In this document: one piece after another, positions 43,311 to 50,967 of the stretch | Position numbering within the stretch: the stretch's first letter is position 1 | Layout of the letters: each line of letters opens with the position of its first letter | Source of the DNA: Planctellipticum variicoloris | Lineage (GTDB): Bacteria > Planctomycetota > Planctomycetia > Planctomycetales > Planctomycetaceae | Assembly (NCBI RefSeq): GCF_030622045.1 | Contig: NZ_CP130886.1 | Span: 4,906,001 to 4,970,000, forward strand | DNA: 64,000 nucleotides | Reading direction: 5' to 3' | Notes under the pieces: generated by a model | Seen by the model: the letters and a program-made list of their open reading frames with translations, nothing else | Database searches by the model: none | Told to the model about the DNA's origin: nothing | Translations under genes and position numbers: made by a program

Positions 43311-44570
43311 ATGGCGAAGAACCGCTCATCCGCGTCACCCGGTGCACCCCGGCGCGTCCGCCGATCATCGAGCGTCCCGGGCACGTATCGAGGCTTCTCG
43401 CTACAGGCGAATCGCTTCCTCTTTCATCTTATGCAGGCAGACCTCGATTCAACAGTCTCGCTTGAGGCATTCGAGGACGTCGGTGTGCAGAATTCGTCCG
43501 GAAGCCGTACTGCTGAGCAGAACAAGAGCTTCCTTACCAGCAACCCATTGGCAGATCGGTCCGCTCAGCTCTGGAAAACGCTTGCCAACTGGTTTCGATT
43601 GGCTTCGGATGGAACACTCCCGCCAGCCAACAGCAAGTATGTGCTCTACGCTCATACGACTGCACCGGGCCAGGTCGCCCGACTCTTGAACGACGCGATC
43701 GACGACGCAAGCGCACTTGCCGCCCTCAGTAGCATTCGCGCTCATCTACGGTACCCCGATGGCCTGAGTGACTCGACCTCCGTTCGCGATGATATGCTTA
43801 CCGTTCTCAACGCACCTCCTGGCGTATTTGTTGCGGTGACCCCGCGCATTTCGATCATCTGTGGTTCGCTTGCAGGCGTTGACGAACTCAAATCGCTCTT
43901 CACCTCGCAGATTATCGGACCCGAAAGCGTCGATGAAACGATACAATGGTCACAAGGATGGATCAAGGAACGAATCGACAAGCAGATCTCACAGAATCAG
44001 CCCTGCTACATCACTAAACGCGAGTTTCACGACGCATTAATCACTTATGTCCGGCACCACGATCGCATTTCGATCCTCAAAAGTATCGCGGGCACTCCAG
44101 ATCATACGGAGGTACAGCTCGAACTCGCATTTCGCAAATACGTCCGACAGTTGCAATGTATTGCACTGGATGAAGATTCGATACTCTCGGCCGTTAACGA
44201 TTATCTCCGCGCAGTAGTTGACCGCACCCGATGGTCGGAAGAAGGGCATATCTCGTCAAACGCGCTCGATGCTCTCGCTGACGAACTTGTCGCTACCTGG
44301 CGCAACAAGACCAGGCGAGTTGCATTGACGCACGCCACGCTGCCTGAGGAGCATCGCGGCCAGCTACTATACACCGACTGCATTGAGCATTCTGCAAGCC
44401 TAGATGGACTCAGCACGCCTCCGCACTTTATTCGTGGCAGCTGGCAGGTTTTGTCAGATGATCTCGCCGTCGGATGGCATCCGCGATATTCAGAGATACT
44501 GACTGTAGCCACTGGAGTCTCTGCTGGCACCTCTGTTGATACGCACCAGTCGCAAGGGCCCAACTCGTGA
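43311..44570 (+). CDS. ABC-three-component system, nuclease-type (CTD) component, DUF4297/Cap4-like N-terminus
   Basis: 419 residues from ATG at 43311. The N-terminal domain has the pattern of DUF4297/Cap4-like PD-(D/E)xK nucleases: YRGFSLQANRFLFHLM (helix), VSLEAFEDVGV (acidic E52, E55, D56) and TAEQNKSF with Q70-x-K72 as a QxK variant, followed by DRSAQLWKTLANWF. The rest (~150-419) is the C-terminal domain of ABC-3C systems. In this class (defined by comparative genomics of ABC ATPases in conflict systems) the nuclease component is thought to be the effector controlled by an ABC ATPase with a zinc hook. It overlaps the next gene by 4 bp (GTGA). GC content is lower than in the flanking chromosome. 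Confidence 0.75.
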   Translation: MAKNRSSASPGAPRRVRRSSSVPGTYRGFSLQANRFLFHLMQADLDSTVSLEAFEDVGVQNSSGSRTAEQNKSFLTSNPLADRSAQLWKTLANWFRLASDGTLPPANSKYVLYAHTTAPGQVARLLNDAIDDASALAALSSIRAHLRYPDGLSDSTSVRDDMLTVLNAPPGVFVAVTPRISIICGSLAGVDELKSLFTSQIIGPESVDETIQWSQGWIKERIDKQISQNQPCYITKREFHDALITYVRHHDRISILKSIAGTPDHTEVQLELAFRKYVRQLQCIALDEDSILSAVNDYLRAVVDRTRWSEEGHISSNALDALADELVATWRNKTRRVALTHATLPEEHRGQLLYTDCIEHSASLDGLSTPPHFIRGSWQVLSDDLAVGWHPRYSEILTVATGVSAGTSVDTHQSQGPNS

Positions 44571-45073
44571 CTACGCCATTGACCCGAGAGATGCGATATG
44601 TCCAGAATCCTGCGCTTGGAGCGATACTGCTCTGGCGTTTTGTCACCGCCTACTCCGCGGCACACAAAACTAGTGATGCACCGATTCTACCGCTTGCCTT
44701 TGTAGTCCTTCCGATTCTGCTGCACCACGAGACCTTTGCAATCTTGAAGGCGACACAGCGACTAACAGGGCTACACGGATTCGTTGACAAGTTCAGTCGG
44801 AGCGGTGTAGAGCGATCCGACCTTCTCCTTGCGATTCATTCGAGGGCCGAATCAATGAGATACTTGACAATCGAATCTCTGCAAGAAGGAGTCCGCCACA
44901 GCCTCTTATCCATCTCTACTACAGATGCGACATTGGTCGCTCTTTCTACGACGCGCCCTTCCGGGTTGGCCAGTTCCGTCAGGCCGTTGCTTGATGGTGC
45001 CGAAAAGTTCGGGATGTGGTGTGCGCAGCTTACGCCGTTTGAGATTGCAACCGCACTTAAGGTGGGCCTGTAG
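44567..45073 (+). CDS. ABC-three-component system middle component
   Basis: 168 residues; the GTG start at 44567 overlaps the upstream stop (GTGA). It matches the middle-component family: REMRYVQNPALGAILLWRFV near the N-terminus, PLAFVVLPILLHHET, ILKATQRLTGL and FGMWCAQL near the end. Middle components are small proteins always encoded between the nuclease-type component and the ABC ATPase, and are thought to bridge or gate them. One base separates its stop from the ATG of the ATPase gene, which is interrupted by an IS after 26 codons. Confidence 0.8.
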   Translation: MTTPLTREMRYVQNPALGAILLWRFVTAYSAAHKTSDAPILPLAFVVLPILLHHETFAILKATQRLTGLHGFVDKFSRSGVERSDLLLAIHSRAESMRYLTIESLQEGVRHSLLSISTTDATLVALSTTRPSGLASSVRPLLDGAEKFGMWCAQLTPFEIATALKVGL

Positions 45074-45074
45074 A

Positions 45075-45152
45075 ATGAAGTTCCAAGTTGAGAGCATCGT
45101 TCTGTGGTCCCGGTCAGCGAACATCGCGCCGCGCATCATTCCATTCAAGCTA
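45075..45152 (+). pseudogene. 5' fragment of the ABC-3C DUF3732 ATPase gene, cut by IS630
   Basis: 26 codons (MKFQVESIVLWSR at the start, IPFKL at the end), the exact N-terminus expected of a DUF3732 ATPase. The IS begins right after codon CTA. Joining 45152 to 46342 (one TA removed with the element) gives CTAGGAGCGGTGAAC, reading IPFKL-GAVNVISG in frame. The reconstructed protein is 657 residues. Confidence 0.9.
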
Positions 45153-46339
45153 AATCACCGGCCACGATTCTGAAACACTTCGATGGTCGTTCCTACAGCG
45201 CCGCCGGTCGCCGGTGGTTGTGTCGGCGGATGTAGGAGCGGACGTTTCGCATCAGTTGCGGCATCGTCGAGCATTTGTGGTTCCGTGTCACGTTGGCGTG
45301 TAAGTCCTCCCACGTTCGTTCGATCCGGTTGTGATCCGGACAGTACGGCGGCAGGAAGTGCAGGCGCAGCCTGCGCCCCAGCGGCGTCGCCAGACTCTCC
45401 CGCACCAGTCGGGTCGTATGGATCGCGTAGTTGTCCAGGACGACATGGATCTTCTTCGCCTGCGGATAGCGCTGCGTCAGCTCCCACAGCAGCAGTACGA
45501 ACAACGCCGTGTCCTTCCGGTCGCCTTCGATCGCGATCAACTCCTTCGTCCGCGCATCCTGAGCCCCCGCCAGGTAACGCTTCTCGTTCTTCCCCGGCGT
45601 GAGAACCTGTTTCTGCTGCCCGCGGAGCATCCAGTCCTCGCCGATCTTCGGATTGAGATGGATGTCGATCTCGTCCTCCCAGACCGCCACTTCGCCCGTC
45701 GGCAGATGCGCCACCAGTTCCTCGATCTGCTCCAGACACTGCTGTTTTTCGGCCTCCGGCCACGGACACTCGACCGTTGGCTTCGGTCGTCCGCGCCGCG
45801 CCCCGATCAGCCGCAAGGCCCGGCTCATCGTCGACAGGCTGATCTTCACACTCGTCCGTCGACGGAGCGTTGTGATCAGCATCTCCCGCGTCCAGGTCGG
45901 CCGCTTCCAGCCGTCCTGCAGCGGATCGCCGGCCACGACCTCCCGCAACTGCGTCAGGTACTCCTCGGTCAGTTTCCGTGGCCCGTTGCCGCCCCGCCGG
46001 TCGAACAAACCGATCTCGCCGTCCTTCCCGTAACGCTGCTCGGTCCGATACACGGTGCTGCGACCGACCTTGAGCGAGCGGGCAATCCAGGTGGGAGAAC
46101 GTCCTTCCAGTCGATGGATCACGATCAGATACCGCGTTCTCAGCCCGGCGTCCTTCAGAAACTTCAACTGCTCGGACAACCGCTGCTTGGCGCGCTCCGC
46201 CCGGGGTGAAAGAATGCCTTCCATGGGGAACTCCTTCCTTGGTTTGGAGTTGTGATACCTCCAAGGTAAGGGTTCCCCATCTCGTTTCCACTGCAATCCC
46301 TCCGCTCTGCCGCGCGCCTCACATTCGTGGCCGGTGATT
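45153..46339 (-). mobile_element. IS630-family insertion sequence inside the ABC-3C ATPase gene
   Basis: 1187 bp. Terminal inverted repeats begin AATCACCGGCCACGA on both ends (left continues TTCTGAAACA, right continues ATGTGAGGCG). It is flanked by TA at 45151-45152 and 46340-46341, the target duplication of IS630/Tc1-mariner elements. It contains one intact transposase gene on the minus strand. The intact ends and the clean TA duplication suggest a fairly recent insertion. Confidence 0.93.
45193..46224 (-). CDS. IS630-family transposase, intact
   Basis: 343 residues from ATG at 46224, with the strong ribosome-binding site AAGGAG 6 nt upstream; the open frame extends to 46296 but lacks a signal for an earlier start. 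N-terminal helix-turn-helix region (LEGRSPTWIARSLKVGRSTV, then a second HTH ~100-130), and a DDE catalytic domain with VWEDEIDIH (first Asp, ~182), VVLDNYAIH (second Asp, ~261) and RIERTWEDLH (Glu), the last two about 37 residues apart as in IS630/Tc1-mariner enzymes. PYCPDHNRIE is the usual motif around the Glu. No frameshift is seen, so the enzyme may still be active and could mobilise the related short elements. Confidence 0.93.
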   Translation of the reverse strand: MEGILSPRAERAKQRLSEQLKFLKDAGLRTRYLIVIHRLEGRSPTWIARSLKVGRSTVYRTEQRYGKDGEIGLFDRRGGNGPRKLTEEYLTQLREVVAGDPLQDGWKRPTWTREMLITTLRRRTSVKISLSTMSRALRLIGARRGRPKPTVECPWPEAEKQQCLEQIEELVAHLPTGEVAVWEDEIDIHLNPKIGEDWMLRGQQKQVLTPGKNEKRYLAGAQDARTKELIAIEGDRKDTALFVLLLWELTQRYPQAKKIHVVLDNYAIHTTRLVRESLATPLGRRLRLHFLPPYCPDHNRIERTWEDLHANVTRNHKCSTMPQLMRNVRSYIRRHNHRRPAAL

Positions 46340-48237
46340 TAGGAGCGGTGAACGTCATTAGCGGGGCGTCGAAGACTGGCAAATCAGCGATCATTCCGAT
46401 CATTGACTACTGCTTGGGCGCGGACAAATGCGCAATTCCCGTTGAAACCATTCGCAACGCCTGCTCGTGGTTCGGGGTCGTTATCCATTCAGATGAAGGG
46501 CAAAAGCTCTTTGCCCGTCGAGAACCCGGCCAGCAGAAGTCGACGTCCGATATGTTTGTGCTTGAAGGACACTCAATAGCGATTCCAAGTGAAATAGCCG
46601 CGAAGAACACCACTTCAGATGCAGTCAAGGCAAAGCTTGATGATTTGGCCGGGCTGAGTCGGCTGGATTTCGATTTTGAGAAGACTGGGAGCGGATTCCG
46701 AGGACGTCCCAGCTTTCGCGATCTTATGGCGTTCACTTTTCAGTCGCAGAATATCGTCGCAAACCCTGACGTACTTTTTTTTAAAGCCGATACCTATGAG
46801 CATCGTGAAAAGCTCAAGACTGTGTTTCCGTACGTCTTGAGGGCCGTAACTCCGGAAGTGCTTGCGGCAAAGCATGAGTTGGAGGTCGTAAGCCGGCAGC
46901 TCGCGCGAAAGGAGAGAGAGCTGGAGAGTATCACACGAGTATCTGAGCGATGGCAGGCAGAGCTGCGGGCTTCGGCTGTACAGGCTAGAGAGTTTGGTCT
47001 GATTGATAAGCCACTTCCCCCTGATGCCTCCCGCGATGACCTGCTTGATCTTCTCAGGGTAGTAGTTCAGAAGAAGGCCGTAGCGATATCCGATTCAGTT
47101 GGGGTTTCAGAAGCAATGGACGAACTCGTCTCATTGCAGCGTGAAGAGTCAGAGGTTGATGCAACTCTTCAACGGCTTCGTCGAAGATTGGCAGAGATGA
47201 GCAAGCTCAAAGAGAATTCAGCGAACTTTCGAGCGGCACTAACTGTCCAGCGAGAACGACTAGGTATTGTTCGCTGGATTGAAGGGATGCACGCCGCGCA
47301 TGTCTGCCCGATATGCGCCAGCACGGTCGACGACGAATCGGCAGGGATAAAAGAGCTTGTCGGGGCCTTGGAAGAGGTAGAAGCGACATTGGAGCGGACG
47401 GTATCAACACCAGCATCGTTCGATCGCGAACTGTTGCGGGTCAAGCAGGAGTTTGATCAAAGCATCGAACGGCTTAAGGGGATCACAATTCGGCAGGAAG
47501 AAGTTCAGCGCAGGTCTACTGCGGCGAGTGAGTCTCAGTATCGTGCAACTGCGGTGTCACGCTACTTGGGTCGCCTTGATCGCGCACTTGAGATGCAAGG
47601 CGCCCTCGCAGACGGCGGATCGCTTTCAGATGAAGTAGAGACCCTCAAGCTTCGGCAAGGCGAATTGCAGAATCTTGTAGGACAAGCTGGCATCGACTTG
47701 CGTATGCGGCGAGCTCTAGAGCGAATTGGGAATTACGCCGGGCGTCTGCTGCCGGGATTAGAAGCGGAGCGTCCCGACGACCCTGTAGAACTGTCGATTA
47801 CCGATTTAACGATAAAGGTTCGCGGAGAGCAGCGCGACGACTACCTGTGGGAAATCGGAAGTGGCGCGAATTGGTTGTCGTACCACGTTGCGGTATCGCT
47901 CGCACTGCAACAGTTCTTCATCGGAAACGAACCAAATCCGGTACCGAGCTTTGTTGTGTATGATCAGCCGAGCCAAGTGTATTTTCCACGTCGACTTGCC
48001 CGAAGCAAAGACGATAATGCAGAGAGCGATCCAAGACTTCTGGACGAGGATGTTCTAGCGGTCCAGAAGGTCTTTACGACGTTTGCAAGGACCGTAGCGG
48101 CTTTGAGGGGCGAGTTGCAGGTGATCGTGCTGGATCACGCTGGTCCGGAGGTATGGGGGCATTCTAGCGGTGTACATCTCGTGGAGGAATGGCGTGGCGG
48201 AACGAAATTGGTGCCCAGTGAATGGCTTCAGCCCTAG
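46327..48237 (+). CDS. 3' part of the ABC-3C DUF3732 ATPase (truncated at the N-terminus by IS630)
   Basis: The genuine gene part begins at 46342 (631 residues). A GTG inside the right IS end (46327) is in frame and adds five IS-encoded residues (GTG GCC GGT GAT TTA), giving a possible 636-residue product that lacks the first 26 residues. Walker A GASKTGKSAII is intact; a coiled coil follows with a Rad50-like zinc hook (HVCPICAST, near residue 345 of the reconstructed protein); then the ABC signature region (IGSGANWLSYH) and Walker B-like FVVYDQPSQ, as in DUF3732. In ABC-3C systems this ATPase senses or loads on nucleic acid and controls the nuclease component. Loss of the first beta strand and of normal translation coupling probably inactivates it. 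Confidence 0.85.
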   Translation: MAGDLGAVNVISGASKTGKSAIIPIIDYCLGADKCAIPVETIRNACSWFGVVIHSDEGQKLFARREPGQQKSTSDMFVLEGHSIAIPSEIAAKNTTSDAVKAKLDDLAGLSRLDFDFEKTGSGFRGRPSFRDLMAFTFQSQNIVANPDVLFFKADTYEHREKLKTVFPYVLRAVTPEVLAAKHELEVVSRQLARKERELESITRVSERWQAELRASAVQAREFGLIDKPLPPDASRDDLLDLLRVVVQKKAVAISDSVGVSEAMDELVSLQREESEVDATLQRLRRRLAEMSKLKENSANFRAALTVQRERLGIVRWIEGMHAAHVCPICASTVDDESAGIKELVGALEEVEATLERTVSTPASFDRELLRVKQEFDQSIERLKGITIRQEEVQRRSTAASESQYRATAVSRYLGRLDRALEMQGALADGGSLSDEVETLKLRQGELQNLVGQAGIDLRMRRALERIGNYAGRLLPGLEAERPDDPVELSITDLTIKVRGEQRDDYLWEIGSGANWLSYHVAVSLALQQFFIGNEPNPVPSFVVYDQPSQVYFPRRLARSKDDNAESDPRLLDEDVLAVQKVFTTFARTVAALRGELQVIVLDHAGPEVWGHSSGVHLVEEWRGGTKLVPSEWLQP

Positions 48238-48496
48238 CAGAAGGCGTCGCGAGCATCCGCAGTAAGGTGTCCGGCGAGTTAGACGTCGTCACCCTACCGA
48301 GGTTCCAAAGGCACAAGAGGCTTCCCACCCCGGCGACGACTCCTCTCCCATCGCCCGCTCGCGTAGACCGCGCACCGAATCCCGGCACGATTTGATCCCC
48401 GGCCACCTCAGCGGCGGACGCTCCGAGTCTGGCCCTGCCAGGACCCAGGTTGCGACGCCGGGTGGCGGGAGCGTGGGGCTCCGCTGACTCGGGCTC

Positions 48497-48651
48497 GATC
48501 GCCGGCCGCGAGGGTGAGGCGGGCTGACTTTGCTCCGTGGACGACGCCCCGACCGCTTCGCAGACCCTCACCCTGGCCCTCTCCCACTGCAGACAGCGGG
48601 AGAGGGGACAAGACGCAAACAGGACCTGTTTCCGCAGCGCTGCCGGCGATT
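48497..48651 (+). mobile_element. MITE-like element, copy 3 (degenerate)
   Basis: 155 bp. Ends GATCGCCGGCCGCGAGGGTG and (reverse complement) AATCGCCGGCAGCGC, more diverged from the IS ends than copies 1 and 2. It shares the interior TCCGTGGACGAC and the hairpin arms CTCTCCCACTG / CAGCGGGAGAG with copy 2. No TA flanks. Confidence 0.75.
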
Positions 48652-48812
48652 TCGCTCCGGCCCGAATCTGGTCCGGGGCATTTTCCCGCCAGCGGCCTCG
48701 GTTGGACGTCTGCGTCCGGCCGGGGTGGCGGAGACGCGGGAGGGTTGGTTTCTCGACGGAGCGGCGGGTTGCCAGCTTCCCATCGCTGCGCGATGCTGGC
48801 TCCGCCTCGCCC

Positions 48813-48884
48813 GTACGATGGACGTCCTCGTCCGTCGACACTCTTCACTTCGAACGGACCGACGGACGTGGACGTCCATCGTAC
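48813..48884. repeat. Two-hairpin palindromic repeat, GTACGATGGACG family
   Basis: Left arm GTACGATGGACGTCC, right arm GGACGTCCATCGTAC, 72 bp, nearly perfect long palindrome. Relatives at 1894-1921 and 51929-52007. Confidence 0.85.
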
Positions 48885-49003
48885 TTGCACCGAGTCCGGG
48901 CGATTTGAGGTCGCGGAAGAGAAGACTGGACGCGTGTCAGGTTCCCGTCCTACAATTGGTGGGAGTCAGAACCTTTGGCTCGCGGCCAGACCGGAGCGGC
49001 GGC

Positions 49004-49240
49004 ATGGAAACGAAACAGGTGCAGTCCCGGATTGGGCCGGATGGCGTGCTGACGCTGCAGTTGCCGTTCGCTCCGGAAGATGCCAACCGGCCGGTGAATG
49101 TGACGGTCACTCCCGCGGTATCGGCGGGCGATGTCGGCCAGGCCGAATGGGCCGAGATTGTGAACCGGGTTTACGGTTCGTGTGCCGGGCTCGATCTGGA
49201 AGAACCCGCGGACGAACCGTGGCCACCGGCATCAACGTAA
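49004..49240 (+). CDS. Small hypothetical protein, possibly an antitoxin
   Basis: 78 residues from ATG at 49004 (GGAGCGGCGGC just upstream). The first half (RIGPDGVLTLQLPFAPEDAN) looks like a small beta-type domain, the second half is acidic (AEWAEIVNRVYGSC, then LDLEEPADEP). This shape resembles small antitoxin-like proteins found before PIN or similar toxins in planctomycetes and cyanobacteria, but no toxin gene follows directly. The upstream open frame is repeat-derived. Function unproven. Confidence 0.45.
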   Translation: METKQVQSRIGPDGVLTLQLPFAPEDANRPVNVTVTPAVSAGDVGQAEWAEIVNRVYGSCAGLDLEEPADEPWPPAST

Positions 49241-49421
49241 CCACCGCGTCGAGGTCTGCCTCCACCGCTGCCGTGATCGCCCTCCCGTTTCAGAGGCAAT
49301 CGCTTTTGAATTGACTTTCCCATGACGTCAGCCGATACTTCTTCTATCTACTCCCCGTCGGACACGCTGCAAGGCCTCCGGCGGGGTTCTGTTTTGGTGG
49401 GTTCGGCTGGGGAGGTTCCCC

Positions 49422-50054
49422 ATGCCTGCTGAGCCCCCGGTCAAGCGCGCCATCGCCTTCTTTGACGGCCAGAACCTCTTCTACGCGGCGAAATACGCCT
49501 TCGGCTACACGTGGCCGAACTACAACCCGCGGTTGCTGGCGCAGTCCGTCTGCACAGCAAAGGGCTGGCAACTTCAGGAAACCCGGTTCTACACCGGGTT
49601 TCCAAACCCGCAAGACGATGCCTTCTGGAATCACTTCTGGACAGCGAAGCTCGCTCAGATGGGTCGGGAGGGCATTCGCACCTACTCCCGCCACCTGAAG
49701 TATCGCAACCAGACAGTGATGCTTCCCGGCGGAGGCAGTACGACGGTGCTTGTCGGGAGCGAGAAGGGGATCGACGTTCGCCTCGCACTCGATATCGTCG
49801 CCGTTGCACGCGACGGCACCTGCGACGTCGCCCTGATTTTCAGCCAGGATCAGGACCTCTCGGAAGTGGCTGACGAAGTCCGAGCCATTTCGGTGCAGCA
49901 AGCCCGCTGGATCAAGCTGGCCTGCGCGTTCCCCACGAGTCCGACCTACCCGAATACCCGGGGCATTCACAAGACCGAATGGGTGCGCCTCGATCGCGCA
50001 GCCTACGACGCCTGTCTCGACACGCGGGACTATCGGGCACGAGGGGCACCCTGA
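49422..50054 (+). CDS. NYN-domain (PIN-like) ribonuclease family protein
   Basis: 210 residues; ATG at 49422 has GGGGAGG 6 nt upstream. The NYN fold is supported by AIAFFDGQNLFYAAK (Asp 15, Asn 18), KGIDVRLALDIVAVA (~116-130) and ALIFSQDQDLSEVADEV (~137-153); these acidic residues form the metal-binding centre of PIN-like nucleases. Family members are predicted RNases, acting in RNA decay or in conflict systems. It lies alone between a possible antitoxin and a nucleotidyltransferase pair, in a stretch following the ABC-3C locus, so a defence or stress role is plausible but only inferred. Confidence 0.8.
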   Translation: MPAEPPVKRAIAFFDGQNLFYAAKYAFGYTWPNYNPRLLAQSVCTAKGWQLQETRFYTGFPNPQDDAFWNHFWTAKLAQMGREGIRTYSRHLKYRNQTVMLPGGGSTTVLVGSEKGIDVRLALDIVAVARDGTCDVALIFSQDQDLSEVADEVRAISVQQARWIKLACAFPTSPTYPNTRGIHKTEWVRLDRAAYDACLDTRDYRARGAP

Positions 50055-50151
50055 ACGAGATCTGTCGCGGCTGGCCCCGGAAACGAGACTTCCAGGCGGT
50101 TCTCGCGTATCCTGAGGCAATGGCATCAGTCCGCCCGATCGCGAGGACCGC

Positions 50152-50361
50152 ATGAACCCGCTGCAAGTCGATCACATCGAGCCGGAGATGGTCCGGATCC
50201 TGCGCGAGAAGACGCCGGCGGAGCGGCTGGCGATCGCGAACGGAATGTGGCGCTCCGCGCGGGACATGCTGCGGAACCTGCTGCGGGCGGAGCATCCGGA
50301 GTGGAGCGACGACGAGGTGGATGCGGCGGTCGCGCGGAGGCTGGCGGATGGAACCGATTGA
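50152..50361 (+). CDS. Small helical protein paired with nucleotidyltransferase (antitoxin-like)
   Basis: 69 residues, ATG at 50152. Mostly helical and charged (VRILREKTPAERLAIANGMW, LLRAEHPEWSDDEVDAAVAR). This is the layout of the small protein that commonly precedes DUF6036/AbiEii-like nucleotidyltransferases. It overlaps the next gene by 14 bp in a different frame, so the two are translated together. I infer a toxin-antitoxin-like or regulator-enzyme pair; no biochemical role is known to me. Confidence 0.65.
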   Translation: MNPLQVDHIEPEMVRILREKTPAERLAIANGMWRSARDMLRNLLRAEHPEWSDDEVDAAVARRLADGTD

Positions 50362-50908
50362 CCTGCTGCGTTTTGCGACCGAGGTTTTCGAACGCCTGGG
50401 AATCGACTATCTCGTCACCGGCTCGATGGCCACGATCGCTTATGGCGAGCCTCGCTTTACGAATGACATCGATATTGTCGTGAACCTGCCGCCTGAGTTG
50501 GCCCGCCCTCTGCACGACGCCTTTCCCGAATCCGACTACTACGTCAGCCTCCCGGCCATCGAAGACGCCATCAGTCGGCGACATCAGTTCAACATCATCC
50601 ATCCGAAGTCGGGCTTGAAAATCGACGTGATCATCGCCAGCGAGTCCGAGTTTGACGCCTCGCGACTTTCACGCGGACGTTGGCTCCCCCTGCTGAGCGA
50701 TCGATCGGTCTGTTTTGCGTCTCCAGAAGACGTGATCCTGAAGAAGCTCGCCTACTTTCGCGAAGGCGGCTCACCCAAGCACGTCCGCGACATCATCGGG
50801 GTCCTGTCGTTGCGAGGAAGCGAGATTGACCGCAGGTACATTGAAACGTGGGTGGCGCGTCTGGATCTGACGGTACAGTGGCAGCATGTGCTGGACTCGA
50901 TGAAATAA
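50348..50908 (+). CDS. Nucleotidyltransferase-fold protein (DUF6036/AbiEii-like)
   Basis: 186 residues from ATG at 50348, inside the last codons of the preceding gene. The nucleotidyltransferase signature is clear: VTGSMATIAYGEPRFTNDID with G25-S26 and the metal-binding D40-x-D42. LKIDVIIASESEF provides the third carboxylate strand, and SPEDVILKKLAYFREGGSPK is typical of the AbiEii/DUF6036 group, where it follows the catalytic core. Members act as toxins in type IV-like abortive infection pairs or modify RNA; the exact activity here is unknown. Start choice is supported by the overlap with its small partner. Confidence 0.8.
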   Translation: MEPIDLLRFATEVFERLGIDYLVTGSMATIAYGEPRFTNDIDIVVNLPPELARPLHDAFPESDYYVSLPAIEDAISRRHQFNIIHPKSGLKIDVIIASESEFDASRLSRGRWLPLLSDRSVCFASPEDVILKKLAYFREGGSPKHVRDIIGVLSLRGSEIDRRYIETWVARLDLTVQWQHVLDSMK

Positions 50909-50916
50909 GCCCCAGG

Positions 50917-50943
50917 AGCACGGCCGGGACGGCCGTGGCACAC
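50917..50943. repeat. Partial GTGGCACAC-type palindrome
   Basis: CACGGCCGGGACGGCCGTG hairpin followed by GCACAC, resembling one arm of the repeat inside the synthase gene at 29556-29632. Confidence 0.5.
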
Positions 50944-50967
50944 GGGGTCGCCCACTCTTCTCAACGC

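Larger units (their letters stand above)
48238..49003. other. Long non-coding stretch after the ABC-3C locus
   Basis: 766 bp with no supportable gene. GC content returns to the chromosomal level. Contains MITE-like copy 3 (48497-48651) and the two-hairpin repeat at 48813-48884. Frames that are open across it on either strand are repeat-encoded. Confidence 0.6.

Noticed and set aside
45331-46209. 292-residue plus-strand frame opposite the transposase
   Set aside because: Antisense of an intact DDE transposase; no ribosome-binding site or known domain.
49241-49421. Toxin gene expected after the possible antitoxin at 49004-49240
   Set aside because: Only a short 31-codon frame is open; no PIN, RelE or MazF motif is visible before the NYN gene.
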